This document shows positions 48,515 to 57,259 of a DNA stretch of 64,000 nucleotides, piece by piece. How positions within the stretch are numbered: the stretch's first letter is position 1; every line of letters starts with the position of its first letter. The notes beneath the pieces are model-generated. The model ran no database searches. It was given only the letters and a program-made list of their open reading frames with translations, and was not told the origin of the DNA. Location: the NCBI RefSeq assembly GCF_004346265.1, contig NZ_SMAP01000007.1, forward strand, positions 62,001 to 126,000, read 5' to 3'. The position numbers were made by a program, and so were the translations under genes. The stretch is from Thermomonas haemolytica (GTDB taxonomy: Bacteria; Pseudomonadota; Gammaproteobacteria; Xanthomonadales; Xanthomonadaceae).

Positions 48515-49401
48515 TCCACCATCGGCGCCTCCAGCAGCGCCTCGAAGTCGGCGTCCTTCTGCTGCCACAGCACGTTCATCCACTGCTGGAAGCGCGCGCG
48601 GAAGGCGCGGTCGTGCTGGTAGTCGCCCTGCGCAAGTTCGGCCGGGATCGGATGCTGGCGCAGGTGCACGCGGACCTCGGGGATGCGGCCGGCCATCAGG
48701 TCCGGCAGCGAGGGCACCCCGGCGGGATAGACGATGGTGACATCCAGGATCGCGTGCAGCCCCTGCCCCATCGCATCCAGCACGAAAGCCACCCCGCCCG
48801 ACTTCGGCTTGAGCAGGTGCCGGTACGGCGAGGCCTGGCGCGCGTGCTTGCCGGCAGTGAAACGGGTGCCCTCGACGAAATTCATGATCGCCACCGGGAT
48901 CGCGCGGAACTTCTCGCAGGCGCGCCGGGTGGCTTCGATGTCGCGCCCGGCCAGCGCCGGGTTGCGCGCGATCTGCTTGGGCGTGTAGCGGCCCATGAAC
49001 GGGAAATCCAGCGCCCACCACGCCACCCCCAGCAGCGGCACCCAGAACAGCTGGCGCTTGAGGAAGAAGCGCAGCAGCGGGATGCGCCGGTTGAACAGCT
49101 TCTGCAGCACCAGGATGTCCACCCAGCTCTGGTGGTTGGCCAGCACCAGGTAGTGGCCGTCGCGCTGTAACGCGGTTTCGCCGGTGACCACCAGGCGGGT
49201 GTCGGTGAACCAGTCCCACAGCCGGTTGTTGAACCCGATCCAGCTTTCCGCGATGCCGGTCAGCAGCGGGTTGCAGGCGCGCTGCAGGCGCGGCAGCGGA
49301 AGCACCAGCTTCAGCAGCGCCACCAGCAGCAGCGGCAATACGTGCAGCACGGTGCTGAGCGTGATCAGAAGGAACACCAGGGCGAGGCGAAGCAGGGACA
49401 T
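48499..49401 (-). CDS. 1-acyl-sn-glycerol-3-phosphate acyltransferase-like protein (YihG type)
   Basis: A 300-residue PlsC-family acyltransferase with an N-terminal membrane helix (ALVFLLITLSTVLHVLPLLLVA). The catalytic HX4D motif is NHQSWVD, and the phosphate-binding block is FVEGTRFTAGKH. The length and the DFPFMGRYT segment match the YihG-like group, which transfers acyl chains to lysophosphatidic acid. It overlaps the convergent flavoprotein gene at its 3' end. Confidence 0.9.
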   Translation of the reverse strand: MSLLRLALVFLLITLSTVLHVLPLLLVALLKLVLPLPRLQRACNPLLTGIAESWIGFNNRLWDWFTDTRLVVTGETALQRDGHYLVLANHQSWVDILVLQKLFNRRIPLLRFFLKRQLFWVPLLGVAWWALDFPFMGRYTPKQIARNPALAGRDIEATRRACEKFRAIPVAIMNFVEGTRFTAGKHARQASPYRHLLKPKSGGVAFVLDAMGQGLHAILDVTIVYPAGVPSLPDLMAGRIPEVRVHLRQHPIPAELAQGDYQHDRAFRARFQQWMNVLWQQKDADFEALLEAPMVDHAAG

Positions 49402-49478
49402 CGGGCCACATCACGGGGAACGGCCTGCCATTGTCGCGGAAAAGCCGGTGCGCTTGCCGCCGCCGGTATCATCCGCGC

Positions 49479-50315
49479 ATGCCGCGCATCACCACGCCCC
49501 TGCTCACCCGCCCGCTGGGCGAGGCCCTGCTCGCCGCGCGCGCCGCCGGCCAAGCCACGTGGCAGGGCTCGCTGGACCTCGGCCGCCATCAGGACACCGT
49601 GATGCTCGCGGACGATCATTGGACCTGGCGCGGCGCGCGTTATCCCTATCCAGGCAAGCTCAAGGACCGCACGCTGTACTGGTGGGACGGCGACGCGTTC
49701 GCCCCGGTGTCGCGCTATGCAGGGAAACTCATCAAGCTGGTGCCCACCGGGTGGGACGTGCCGACCTTCGAGATCGACGGCATCAAGATGCTGCCCACCG
49801 CGAAGGAATCGCCGCTGGACGATGCGCGCCGCAAGGTGGCGCTGGTGCAACCGGCGGGCAAGACCGTGCTGGACACCTGCGGCGGGCTGGGCTACTTCGC
49901 CGCCTGCTGCCTCGACGCGGGCGTGGCGGCGATCCAGTCGTTCGAAAAGAACGCGGATGTGCTGTGGCTGCGCGCGCTCAACCCGTGGTCGCCCGACCCC
50001 GACGCCAGCGGTGGCCGCCTGCGCTTGGCGCATGCCGACGTCTCACAGGCGATCGCCGGCCTGCCGGATGCCGCGTTCGATGCCGCCCTGCACGATCCGC
50101 CGCGCTTCGGCATCGCCGGCGAACTGTATGCGCTGGCCTTCTACCAGCAGCTGGCGCGGGTGCTGCGTCGCGGCGGGCGGCTGTTCCACTACACCGGCAG
50201 CCCCAACAAACTGACCTCCGGCCGCGACGTGCCGCGGGAAGTGGCGCGCCGGCTGGAAACCGCCGGCTTCAAGGCCGAGCTGGCGCTGGACGGCGTGCTA
50301 GCGACGAAGCGCTGA
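49479..50315 (+). CDS. Class I SAM-dependent methyltransferase
   Basis: A 278-residue protein. The C-terminal two thirds are a Rossmann methyltransferase: KTVLDTCGGLGYFA (SAM loop), a carboxylate in IQSFEKNADVL and the active-site DPPRFG, which resembles the NPPY/DPPY motif of N-methyltransferases. The first 120 residues hold a small domain of unknown function. The target is unknown, though the DPPR motif would suit an amino group on RNA, DNA or protein. ATG 49479 was chosen; a TTG 16 codons upstream is the only longer option. Confidence 0.85.
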   Translation: MPRITTPLLTRPLGEALLAARAAGQATWQGSLDLGRHQDTVMLADDHWTWRGARYPYPGKLKDRTLYWWDGDAFAPVSRYAGKLIKLVPTGWDVPTFEIDGIKMLPTAKESPLDDARRKVALVQPAGKTVLDTCGGLGYFAACCLDAGVAAIQSFEKNADVLWLRALNPWSPDPDASGGRLRLAHADVSQAIAGLPDAAFDAALHDPPRFGIAGELYALAFYQQLARVLRRGGRLFHYTGSPNKLTSGRDVPREVARRLETAGFKAELALDGVLATKR

Positions 50316-50415
50316 ACGTCGCGCCGTGCATGGGCCGGTGGTCATCGTGCCGGCCGGCACTGCCGCGCATCGCTCCGACCGGCTGCAATGGGCGCCTTCC
50401 CCAGCGAGACGCCCC

Positions 50416-51228
50416 ATGCCCACCCTCCGCCTCCTCCCGCTTGCCCTCGCCCTTGGCCTGCCGTTCACCGCGACCGCCGCCGAGCCCGTGCGCGTGACCG
50501 CCACCGACCTCCACCTGGAGGCGCTGCGCCCGGCCACGATGACCTACCTGGTGTACTTCCACGGGGCCGCCGGCAGCGGCGCCAAGCGCGCCCTGCTGGC
50601 CACCAGCAGCGTCCGGCGCGAACGCGTGGAAGGCACGGATGCCTGGGTGATCGACCAGTCCTGGGAGGACGAGAACGGCATCGTCCACACCGCCCATACC
50701 GTGCATGCGGCCAAGGACGTGGCCACGCTGGCGCAGACCAGCCACTGGAGCCGCGCCGGGCGCGCATTCACCACCCGCATCACCCCCGCCAGCGGGCAGG
50801 GCGAGAGCGAGGGCGAACTGCCAGAGGCCGCCCGCGCCAACACCCAGGCCGGCTTCGCCGCGATGCGCGAGGGCTGGTGGATGAACTGGCATTCCGATCT
50901 CACCCTGCTGCCGCTGCTGCCCTACGAGAAAGGCGGCACCCTGCGCATCCGCCTATTCGACGTGGGCATGGCCGCGCCGATGGACGTGGACTACGTGGTG
51001 CGGGGCGAACGCGCACTGGCCGGGGCCGACGGCAAGCCGCGCGCGTGCTGGCTGGTGGAAACCGAGAGCGGCAAGCCCGGCAGCGGCAACGTGCAGCGCT
51101 TCTGGATCGACAAGGCGCAGCGGGTGGTGGTCAAGGAAGAGGACATCTTCAACGGCAGCTACCGCTCGAAGGTGCTGCTGGCGGCGCCGGCGACCATCGA
51201 ATTCCCGTTGCCTGCGGCGGCCGGCTGA
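50416..51228 (+). CDS. DUF3108-like exported protein
   Basis: A 270-residue protein with a signal peptide (LRLLPLALALGLPFTATAAE). The text resembles the DUF3108 group of periplasmic proteins (a long beta-rich domain, VTATDLHLEALRPATMTYL, WMNWHSDLTLLPLLPYEKGG, then FWIDKAQRVVVKEED). Function unknown. It begins 100 bases after the methyltransferase gene on the same strand and is convergent with the GHSCP protein gene. Confidence 0.75.
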   Translation: MPTLRLLPLALALGLPFTATAAEPVRVTATDLHLEALRPATMTYLVYFHGAAGSGAKRALLATSSVRRERVEGTDAWVIDQSWEDENGIVHTAHTVHAAKDVATLAQTSHWSRAGRAFTTRITPASGQGESEGELPEAARANTQAGFAAMREGWWMNWHSDLTLLPLLPYEKGGTLRIRLFDVGMAAPMDVDYVVRGERALAGADGKPRACWLVETESGKPGSGNVQRFWIDKAQRVVVKEEDIFNGSYRSKVLLAAPATIEFPLPAAAG

Positions 51229-51250
51229 GGCACGCGCCACGCCCCGCCGC

Positions 51251-51865
51251 TCAGGTGCGACGTTCGGCGCGCACCAGGGCCGGGTCGTCCGCGTGTTCCA
51301 GCAGCAGCTGGCGCACGCGGTCCTGCCAGGCCGAGGCGAACGCAGCACGCTCCTCGCCGCTGGCATCGGCGGCCAGCGCCCGCTCCATCAGCGAACGCAG
51401 ATGCGCGACCGGCGGCACCGCCGCCAGGTTGAGCGCCACATGCACGGTATCGCCGCTATCGATCCGCCGGAACGCGGCCAGCGCGCGCAGGTCGCCGCCG
51501 CCATAGCGCAGCAGGCCGTGCCGGGCATGCCGCCCGGCCAGCCCGGGGAAGCCGTTGTTCGCCGCCGCGCCGGTGACCAGGGTGAACACCTGCGCGATCA
51601 CCCCGGTGCTGCCTTCCACTTCGGCCGAGCTCAGCGTCACCTGGATGCCGCCGCGCTCAGGCAACGCATCCGGGTACAGCTCGCGCAATGCCGCACGCAC
51701 CGCGAGGTAGGCGCCGGCGACGGTTGGGCAGGAATGCCCGGCCAGGCGCACCGCGTCGGCATAGCCATACTCCAGCAGGCCGCCCTCCGCTGCACCGAGC
51801 AGCTCGGCCAGCGGATCGCGCAGCAACAGGCGCGGGGCCTGCGAATAGAACGCGGGCAGGTGCAT
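51251..51865 (-). CDS. Conserved hypothetical protein with a GHSCPT motif (FmdE-like)
   Basis: A 204-residue protein. It begins MHLPAFYSQAPRLLLRDPLA and contains VRLAGHSCPTVAGAYLAVRA, a His-Cys motif reminiscent of the FmdE family (formylmethanofuran dehydrogenase subunit E), where the equivalent His and Cys bind metal. The family link is a resemblance from memory only. GGAGGGGAGGA directly precedes the ATG (51865), which fixes this start against the open frame upstream. No pathway context. Confidence 0.75.
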   Translation of the reverse strand: MHLPAFYSQAPRLLLRDPLAELLGAAEGGLLEYGYADAVRLAGHSCPTVAGAYLAVRAALRELYPDALPERGGIQVTLSSAEVEGSTGVIAQVFTLVTGAAANNGFPGLAGRHARHGLLRYGGGDLRALAAFRRIDSGDTVHVALNLAAVPPVAHLRSLMERALAADASGEERAAFASAWQDRVRQLLLEHADDPALVRAERRT

Positions 51866-52023
51866 TCCTCCCCTCCGGAGTGCATCGCATGCAGTGATCG
51901 CCCGACGATACGCCAGCCCGGCGCTGGAATTGCAGGCAAACGCGAAGTGCGTGACGCAGTTCCGCTCTTGCATCCATGCCCGGCATCGGGTTGGATGGCG
52001 GCAACCACCGACGGAGCGAATGG

Positions 52024-52866
52024 ATGCCGCACCGCCTGCCGCTGACCCACGAGGTGCTGGACCTCCTGCCGGATGCCGTCTGCGTGGTGGATGCCGATGG
52101 TGTGCTGCGCTTCGCGAACGCTGCGTTCGACCGCCTGCTCGGCCTGCGTCCCGGGGAAATGGTCGGGCGCGCGCTGTTCGAGCTGGTCCATCCCGATGAT
52201 CGCCCCGCGTCCGAACGCCAGGCCCAGGCCCTGATGCAGGGGGGCGGCGAGCGCCATTTCCGCAACCGCTACCTGCACCGCGACGGCCGCGTGGTGGAAC
52301 TGCTGTGGGCCGCGCACTGGCTTCCCGAATACGGCGTACGGATCGGGGTCGGCCGCGAGATCGGCGACCTGCGCCGGATGGAGCGCGAGCTGGAGCACCA
52401 CGCCCACCACGACCCGCTGACCGGCCTGGCCAATCGCCGCCGGCTGGAACAGGCCCTGGACGCCGCCCTGCGGCAGGCGATCGAGCGCGCCGGCCCGGTG
52501 GCCCTGCTCTACATCGACCTGGACGGCTTCAAGCTGGTCAACGACAGCGGCGGCCACGATGCAGGCGACCAGGTCCTGCGCATGCTGGCGCAGCGACTGC
52601 AGGACGGCGTGCGCCAGAGCGACCTGGTGGCGCGGATCGGCGGCGATGAATTCGTGGTACTGCTGCCCGGCTGCGGCGCCGCGGATGCACGCGCGATGGC
52701 CGGCCAGTTGCGCCAGCGCCTGCGCGCGCCCTGCACGCTTGAGGCCATGACCTTCGCGCTCGATGCCAGCATCGGCATCGCCTGCTTCCCGGACGACGGC
52801 GAGGACGCGGCGACCCTGATCGCCCGCGCCGACGCCGCCATGTACGCCGGGAAGCGCCCGCGCTGA
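52024..52866 (+). CDS. PAS-GGDEF diguanylate cyclase
   Basis: A 280-residue protein: a PAS domain (DLLPDAVCVVDADGVLRFAN to about residue 115) then a GGDEF domain starting at HDPLTGLANRRRLE with the active-site loop ARIGGDEFVVLL. The I-site RxxD is not obvious at the usual place, so product inhibition is uncertain. No membrane segment. It makes c-di-GMP in response to a cytoplasmic signal, opposite to the phosphodiesterase at the window start. ATG 52024 has a GACGGAGCGAATGG leader; ATG 51976 is the alternative. Confidence 0.88.
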   Translation: MPHRLPLTHEVLDLLPDAVCVVDADGVLRFANAAFDRLLGLRPGEMVGRALFELVHPDDRPASERQAQALMQGGGERHFRNRYLHRDGRVVELLWAAHWLPEYGVRIGVGREIGDLRRMERELEHHAHHDPLTGLANRRRLEQALDAALRQAIERAGPVALLYIDLDGFKLVNDSGGHDAGDQVLRMLAQRLQDGVRQSDLVARIGGDEFVVLLPGCGAADARAMAGQLRQRLRAPCTLEAMTFALDASIGIACFPDDGEDAATLIARADAAMYAGKRPR

Positions 52867-52872
52867 GCGCGC

Positions 52873-53622
52873 TCAGCGCACGTTGGAGATGCTGTTCTTG
52901 GCGGTGTCGTGCTTGGTCTTCAGCACGCCGCCTTCGACCTGGAACGCGAGTTCGATCCGTACCTGTGGCGGGGCGGACGTGCGCACCTGGGTCTTGAGGG
53001 TGTCCTTCAGCCCACTGGTGGCCTTCTCCACCACCTTGTCCATCCCCTTGCCCTTCGCGGCCACGCCCGGTTCCGCTGCGCCCTTTCCCACCACGAGGGT
53101 CAGCAGGTACTCGCCATCGACCAGCGGCTCGGTGACATCGATCTGCCCGGGGCCGGCCATGCGGCTTGGCATCGCCATCACCGCCGGCGCCACCCGGCCG
53201 GTCGCCGCGTAGCTGGCGGACGCCGCGCCGCCGCCGGCATTGCCGGACAGCGCGGACACCGCGGCCGAGACGATCGCGCCGCCGGGAAGCGCATGGCCCA
53301 CCACTGCCGCACCCGGCTCGGCCGGCGCCAGTTGCAGCGCCTGCAGGTCGGCGCGCACGCCATGCCCGTCGGGGAAGGTCACCACGCACTGGCGGCCATC
53401 GCAGGCCGCCTCGATCTGCAGGCTGGCGCCCTGGGCCAGCGCGCTACCCGCCGCGTGGAGGCCGCCGTTGACTCGCTCGCCGAAGGTGGCGCCCTGGGTC
53501 TGCTTGGGCACGGTGACGTTGATCGAAATGCGGTTGGGCATCCCGCTGTCGATTTTCGCAGCCGCTGCAATACCGGAGGCCAGCACCAGCCCACACGCCG
53601 CTGCCTGCATGATCGTACGCAT
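52873..53622 (-). CDS. Exported hypothetical protein
   Basis: A 249-residue protein with a signal peptide (MQAAACGLVLASGIAAAAK) and no recognised domain. The sequence is Ala/Gly/Val-rich in the middle and ends in a basic-acidic tail (TKHDTAKNSISNVR). One Cys pair (AACDGRQCVV) could form a disulphide. AGGTGGGAG precedes the ATG. It lies 6 bases from the stop of the convergent cyclase gene. Divergent from the MPRTKTT gene after about 310 bases. Confidence 0.75.
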   Translation of the reverse strand: MRTIMQAAACGLVLASGIAAAAKIDSGMPNRISINVTVPKQTQGATFGERVNGGLHAAGSALAQGASLQIEAACDGRQCVVTFPDGHGVRADLQALQLAPAEPGAAVVGHALPGGAIVSAAVSALSGNAGGGAASASYAATGRVAPAVMAMPSRMAGPGQIDVTEPLVDGEYLLTLVVGKGAAEPGVAAKGKGMDKVVEKATSGLKDTLKTQVRTSAPPQVRIELAFQVEGGVLKTKHDTAKNSISNVR

Positions 53623-53933
53623 CTCCCACCTCGTCGTTGTCCCCAGGTTCGCCCGATCCTACTCCTCGCCCCGCCGGTGCGAATGGCGCCCGGGGCCGCA
53701 TTCGCGTAGAATTCAGCTTGACAAACACGCGCCCTGCGTGCAGGCCAGCCCCGATACCGCCCTGCCCGCACCCCTCCCGCGCTTGCGCGCCGCTGTCGTT
53801 CCGTCGTTGCGGCGGCCCCTGCACTTCCGTCCTTCCCGCTTCCCCCGGCCGCCATCCCGGCCAACCGCGACACCGCCGGGCACGCGCCCGGCGGCCCACC
53901 CGGCACCTTTGCGTGTCCGCCACAGGAGGCTCC
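53623..53933. promoter_or_regulatory. Long leader of the small-gene pair, with promoter and hairpin
   Basis: No coding sequence is supported. TAGAAT (53707-53712) is a candidate -10 box giving a leader of about 215 bases; a TTGACA (53718-53723) just after it has no matching -10 at 17 bases. CCGCCGGGC-acgc-GCCCGGCGG (53873-53894) is a perfect 9-bp stem 40 bases before the ATG, and CAGGAGGC is the ribosome-binding site. Confidence 0.45.
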
Positions 53934-54203
53934 ATGCCGCGCACCAAGACCACCCCGCCGCCGGAACCGGCGACCGGCAACCGCACCAGTCCGCTGTTCC
54001 AGGCCCGCAAGCCGGCGGAGCGCAATGCCACGCTGACCCGTGAACGGATCGCCGAGCACATGGACGCCTTCCGCAAGGCCGGCGGCACCATCGAAGTGCT
54101 CGGTACCACCCGCGCCCTGCAGCGCATCGGCCTGCCCGAGGACGCCGCGCCCGGCGCGCCGGCGGCGGCACCCGCAAGCCGCACCCGCAAACCTTCCCGC
54201 TGA
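53934..54203 (+). CDS. Small conserved hypothetical protein
   Basis: An 89-residue protein with disordered ends (PRTKTTPPPEPATGN and APASRTRKPSR) and a central helical part RERIAEHMDAFRKAGGTIEV followed by LGTTRALQRIGL. The product is basic. A strong CAGGAGGC precedes the ATG. The next small gene follows after 15 bases, so the two form a pair. No family assigned. Confidence 0.75.
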   Translation: MPRTKTTPPPEPATGNRTSPLFQARKPAERNATLTRERIAEHMDAFRKAGGTIEVLGTTRALQRIGLPEDAAPGAPAAAPASRTRKPSR

Positions 54204-54218
54204 CCCCAGGAGCCGCCC

Positions 54219-54425
54219 TTGCCCAAGCCCAACTACGCATTCGAAAAGCGCCAGCGCGAGCTGGCGAAGAAGAAGAAACAGGACGAAAAGGACGCCCGCA
54301 AGCGCGAAGCGCGCGCCGCGGCGTCGCCCGACACGGCGACCGATACCGCGGAGACCGGTGCCTCCCTGCCCGACGACCCTTCCGCACCGGGTCCGCGCGT
54401 GCACCTGCGCAAACCGGGCGCCTGA
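54219..54425 (+). CDS. Small basic Lys/Arg/Ala-rich protein
   Basis: A 68-residue protein starting at TTG (54219), with CCCCAGGAG six bases before. The first half is one charged helix (FEKRQRELAKKKKQDEKDA); the second half is acidic and disordered, ending HLRKPGA. I have the impression that proteins starting MPKPNY-FEKRQREL are common in proteobacteria, function unknown. An ATG start is absent nearby, which makes the TTG call depend on the ribosome-binding site. Confidence 0.7.
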   Translation: MPKPNYAFEKRQRELAKKKKQDEKDARKREARAAASPDTATDTAETGASLPDDPSAPGPRVHLRKPGA

Positions 54426-54454
54426 CCCCGGGGCATCCGGCCCGCAGGCGGACG

Positions 54455-55006
54455 TCAGCGCGCCTTGCGGAACAACACCGCCGCCAGCGCCCAGGGCAGC
54501 GCGAAACAGGCGGTCAGCACCAGATCGACCGGCGCGAACCGCCCCATGCCCATCGCAATACCCGCCACAGCCAGCTGCATCATCGCGGTCGCCGCCATGG
54601 CACGGACCATGCCCGGTGCACGCAATCGCGCCCGCGCGCTGCCCAGCGCCGCCACCGCGAGCACTGCGACGAACAGGGCATTGGCGGGGTCGCCCTCACG
54701 CCCGAGCATGCCGACCGCGAGGTTCACCCACGCCGTCAGCAGCGCGGTGACGACCGCCAGTGCGAACCCGGCGCGATACGCCAGCGCGCGTGCCCGGCGC
54801 AGGCCGAGTTCCAGCGCACCGCAGGCTGTCGCCAGCAGCACGCCCATCACCACGAAGTCCAGCGCCGTCCAGGCCACCCCGGCCTGCGGGTAGAACCGCA
54901 TCGCCAGCGCCGGCAATAGCAGCAGCCCCGCCGCCCCGGCCCACAGCCACGGGTGCAGGCCGATCCCGCCCCGCCCGTCAAAGCCCTGCATCGTCGATCC
55001 CTGCAT
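54455..55006 (-). CDS. Six-helix hypothetical membrane protein
   Basis: About 183 residues, almost all hydrophobic, with roughly six helices (for instance LWAGAAGLLLLPALAMRF, LDFVVMGVLLATACGALEL, LALAVVTALLTAWVNLA-type, MQLAVAGIAMGMG and a last VLTACFALPWALAAVLF). No domain recognised. ATG 55006 follows GGAGCACAGGTG; ATG 55024 would add six residues. It is convergent with the small-gene pair and follows the TIGR03915 gene by 90 bases on the same strand. Confidence 0.7.
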   Translation of the reverse strand: MQGSTMQGFDGRGGIGLHPWLWAGAAGLLLLPALAMRFYPQAGVAWTALDFVVMGVLLATACGALELGLRRARALAYRAGFALAVVTALLTAWVNLAVGMLGREGDPANALFVAVLAVAALGSARARLRAPGMVRAMAATAMMQLAVAGIAMGMGRFAPVDLVLTACFALPWALAAVLFRKAR

Positions 55007-55096
55007 CACCTGTGCTCCACGCATCCGGCTGGACGCATCTGTTTGGACGTCGATGCTACGCCAGGGAACACCCGCGGCGACAGGGAATGCGGCGCG

Positions 55097-55972
55097 TCAG
55101 CCGCGGCCACGGCGGTCGCGATGTGGGGCAGCGGCGGCCTCCAGGCGCGGCTTGCGCGGCAGCGTTGGCGCGGACGCCAGCATCGCGCCCATGCGCGCGC
55201 CGGCATCGCGCACCAGCGCCGGGATCAACCGCGCCTCGGGCAGGTGCTTCCAGTAGCGCACCGGCATTTCCTTGCGCATCGCGTCCACCTTGAGGCGCGC
55301 GGGGTTGAAGGTGCTGGCGTAGTACACCCGCCACAGGTCTTCCAGCGCGTCATCGCCCGGCGCATCGGAACGGCTCGCGCCCGGCCCCGGATGCAGCGCG
55401 ATGCCGTCCCAATAGGCGCTGCGGGAGGGCGTCAGGATCGACCAGCGCATCCCGGCGAAGCGGCGGGCGAAGAACGGCGCGACCAGCGGCAGCACGTCGT
55501 GGGCCGGTTCGAACCACGCCACGTACACCGGGCCGCCCGCGTCCACCATCTCGCGGAAGCGCACGAACGCCTTCATCTTGTGGCGCTCGCGCCGCACCGC
55601 CGAGGCCGCCGCGCGCGCCCACGCCACGTCGGGATCGGTGACGATGCCCAGCAGGGTCCGCTCGCCGCGGACCAGACGCCACAGCAGGCGGTACAGCAGC
55701 GCGTGGCGATGCGGATCCGCGTGGGCCAGCACCAGTTCGGCCAGCGCGAGGAATTCGCGCGGCACCCGTACGTCCGGCATCGGCCCAGCGTTTCCGGCAG
55801 CGGCGTTGCCGGCCGCTGGTTCCAGCGGCTCCGCCAGCGTCGCGAGCAGATCGCCCTGCATCCCGCACGCCCACTGCACCTGCGGCGGCGGCACCCGCGC
55901 CGCCAGCAGCGCGCGCGCGGCACGGCGCCACTCGCCCAGGTCCCCGCCATCGGCCAGCACGATGTGTCGCAT
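55097..55972 (-). CDS. TIGR03915-family DNA-metabolism protein (no UDG domain)
   Basis: A 291-residue protein of the TIGR03915 type, the partner of the TIGR03916 radical-SAM protein. Visible blocks are the W..ARALLAARVPPPQVQW start, LLYRLLWRLVRGERTLLG and the FVRFREMVDAGGPVYVAWFEPAHDVLPL region. In many bacteria this domain is fused to a UdgX-like uracil-DNA-glycosylase domain; here the chain ends in a basic tail (RLEAAAAPHRDRRGRG) and no such domain follows. Its ATG shares one base with the radical-SAM gene stop (TGATG), so the two are coupled. Confidence 0.85.
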   Translation of the reverse strand: MRHIVLADGGDLGEWRRAARALLAARVPPPQVQWACGMQGDLLATLAEPLEPAAGNAAAGNAGPMPDVRVPREFLALAELVLAHADPHRHALLYRLLWRLVRGERTLLGIVTDPDVAWARAAASAVRRERHKMKAFVRFREMVDAGGPVYVAWFEPAHDVLPLVAPFFARRFAGMRWSILTPSRSAYWDGIALHPGPGASRSDAPGDDALEDLWRVYYASTFNPARLKVDAMRKEMPVRYWKHLPEARLIPALVRDAGARMGAMLASAPTLPRKPRLEAAAAPHRDRRGRG

Positions 55973-57201
55973 CAGAAGCCGAACAGGTCGGGTTGCCGCG
56001 ACCGCTGCGCCGCCACCAGCGCTGCGCGCAGGGCCGCGCTATCGAGGTCGGCCTGCGGGCGGTGCTCCAGCGCGGATAGGAACGGGCCGGCCTTGTCCAT
56101 CGGCACGCGCAGGCGCACCAGGTCGTCGTGGCGCACGCGGCGGTGGCGGCGCAGCCGCAGCAGCTTCAGCACCGTGGCCACGCCCAGCCCCGGCACGCGC
56201 AGCAGCAGCTCGCGCGGGGCGGTGTTCACGTCCACCGGAAAGCGCTCGCGGTGGCGCAGTGCCCACGCCAGCTTCGGGTCGATGTCGAGGTCCAGCATGC
56301 CGCCTTCGCCGTCGGGCGCGATCTCGGCCACGTCGAACCCGTAGAAGCGCATCAGCCAGTCGGCCTGGTAGAGCCGGTGCTCGCGCACCAGCGGCGGCGC
56401 GCGCAGCGGCAGAGCACGCGAGGCATCGGGGATCGGGCTGAACGCCGAGAAGTACACGCGGCGCAGCCGGTAGCCGCGGTACAGCGCGTCGCTGGCGCGC
56501 AGGATGTCGCGGTCGTTGGCCGCGTCCGCGCCGACGATCATCTGGGTGCTCTGCCCGGCCGGTGCGAAGCGCGGGGCGCGGCGCTCGGCGCGGGCCTCGT
56601 CGATGCCGGCGCGCAGCCGGCCCATGGCCTGGCGGATGCCGCGGGCGTCCTTCTCCGGCGCCAGCGCCTTGAGGCCCGTCTCGGTCGGCAGCTCGACGTT
56701 GATGCTGAGCCGGTCGGCCCAGCGCCCGGCCTCGGCCAGCAGCTCCGGCGAGGCCTCAGGGATGGTCTTGAGGTGGATGTAGCCGCGGAAGTGCTCGTCC
56801 TGCCGCAGCCGGCGCGCCACCTGCACCAGCAGTTCCATCGTGTGGTCGCCGGAACGGATGATCCCCGAGGACAGGAACAACCCTTCGATGTAATTGCGGC
56901 GGTAGAAGTCCATGGTGAGCCGCACCACTTCGTCCACCCCGAAGCGCGCGCGCCGCACGTTGGAGCTGCGCCGGTTGATGCAATAGGCGCAGTCGTAGAT
57001 GCAGAAGTTGGTGAGCAGGATCTTCAGCAGCGAGATGCAGCGGCCGTCCGGGGTGTAGGCATGGCAGATGCCCATGCCGCCGGTGGAGCCGATGCCGCCC
57101 TTGCCGCCGCGGGCGCCGCGGCGCGCGCCGCCGCTGGAGGAACACGAGGCATCGTATTTCGCGGCGTCCGCCAGCACCGCCAGTTTTTCTTCGATCCGCA
57201 T
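55972..57201 (-). CDS. TIGR03916-type radical-SAM DNA modification/repair protein
   Basis: A 409-residue radical-SAM protein with the CX3CX2C motif in FCIYDCAYCINRR, which binds the 4Fe-4S cluster. An N-terminal Gly-rich segment (SSSGGARRGARGGKGGIG, about residues 20-38) and the C-terminal part with helix-hairpin-helix text LLRVPGLGVATVLKLLRLRR suit DNA binding. Members of this family are thought to act in DNA repair or modification together with the downstream protein, but the reaction is not established. ATG 57201 was preferred over the GTG ten codons before it. Confidence 0.88.
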   Translation of the reverse strand: MRIEEKLAVLADAAKYDASCSSSGGARRGARGGKGGIGSTGGMGICHAYTPDGRCISLLKILLTNFCIYDCAYCINRRSSNVRRARFGVDEVVRLTMDFYRRNYIEGLFLSSGIIRSGDHTMELLVQVARRLRQDEHFRGYIHLKTIPEASPELLAEAGRWADRLSINVELPTETGLKALAPEKDARGIRQAMGRLRAGIDEARAERRAPRFAPAGQSTQMIVGADAANDRDILRASDALYRGYRLRRVYFSAFSPIPDASRALPLRAPPLVREHRLYQADWLMRFYGFDVAEIAPDGEGGMLDLDIDPKLAWALRHRERFPVDVNTAPRELLLRVPGLGVATVLKLLRLRRHRRVRHDDLVRLRVPMDKAGPFLSALEHRPQADLDSAALRAALVAAQRSRQPDLFGF

Positions 57202-57259
57202 GCCCGCAAGCGTGGGCCGCGGCGGTCTCACCGGCTGCGACGGCGCGCCGGCACGGCGG

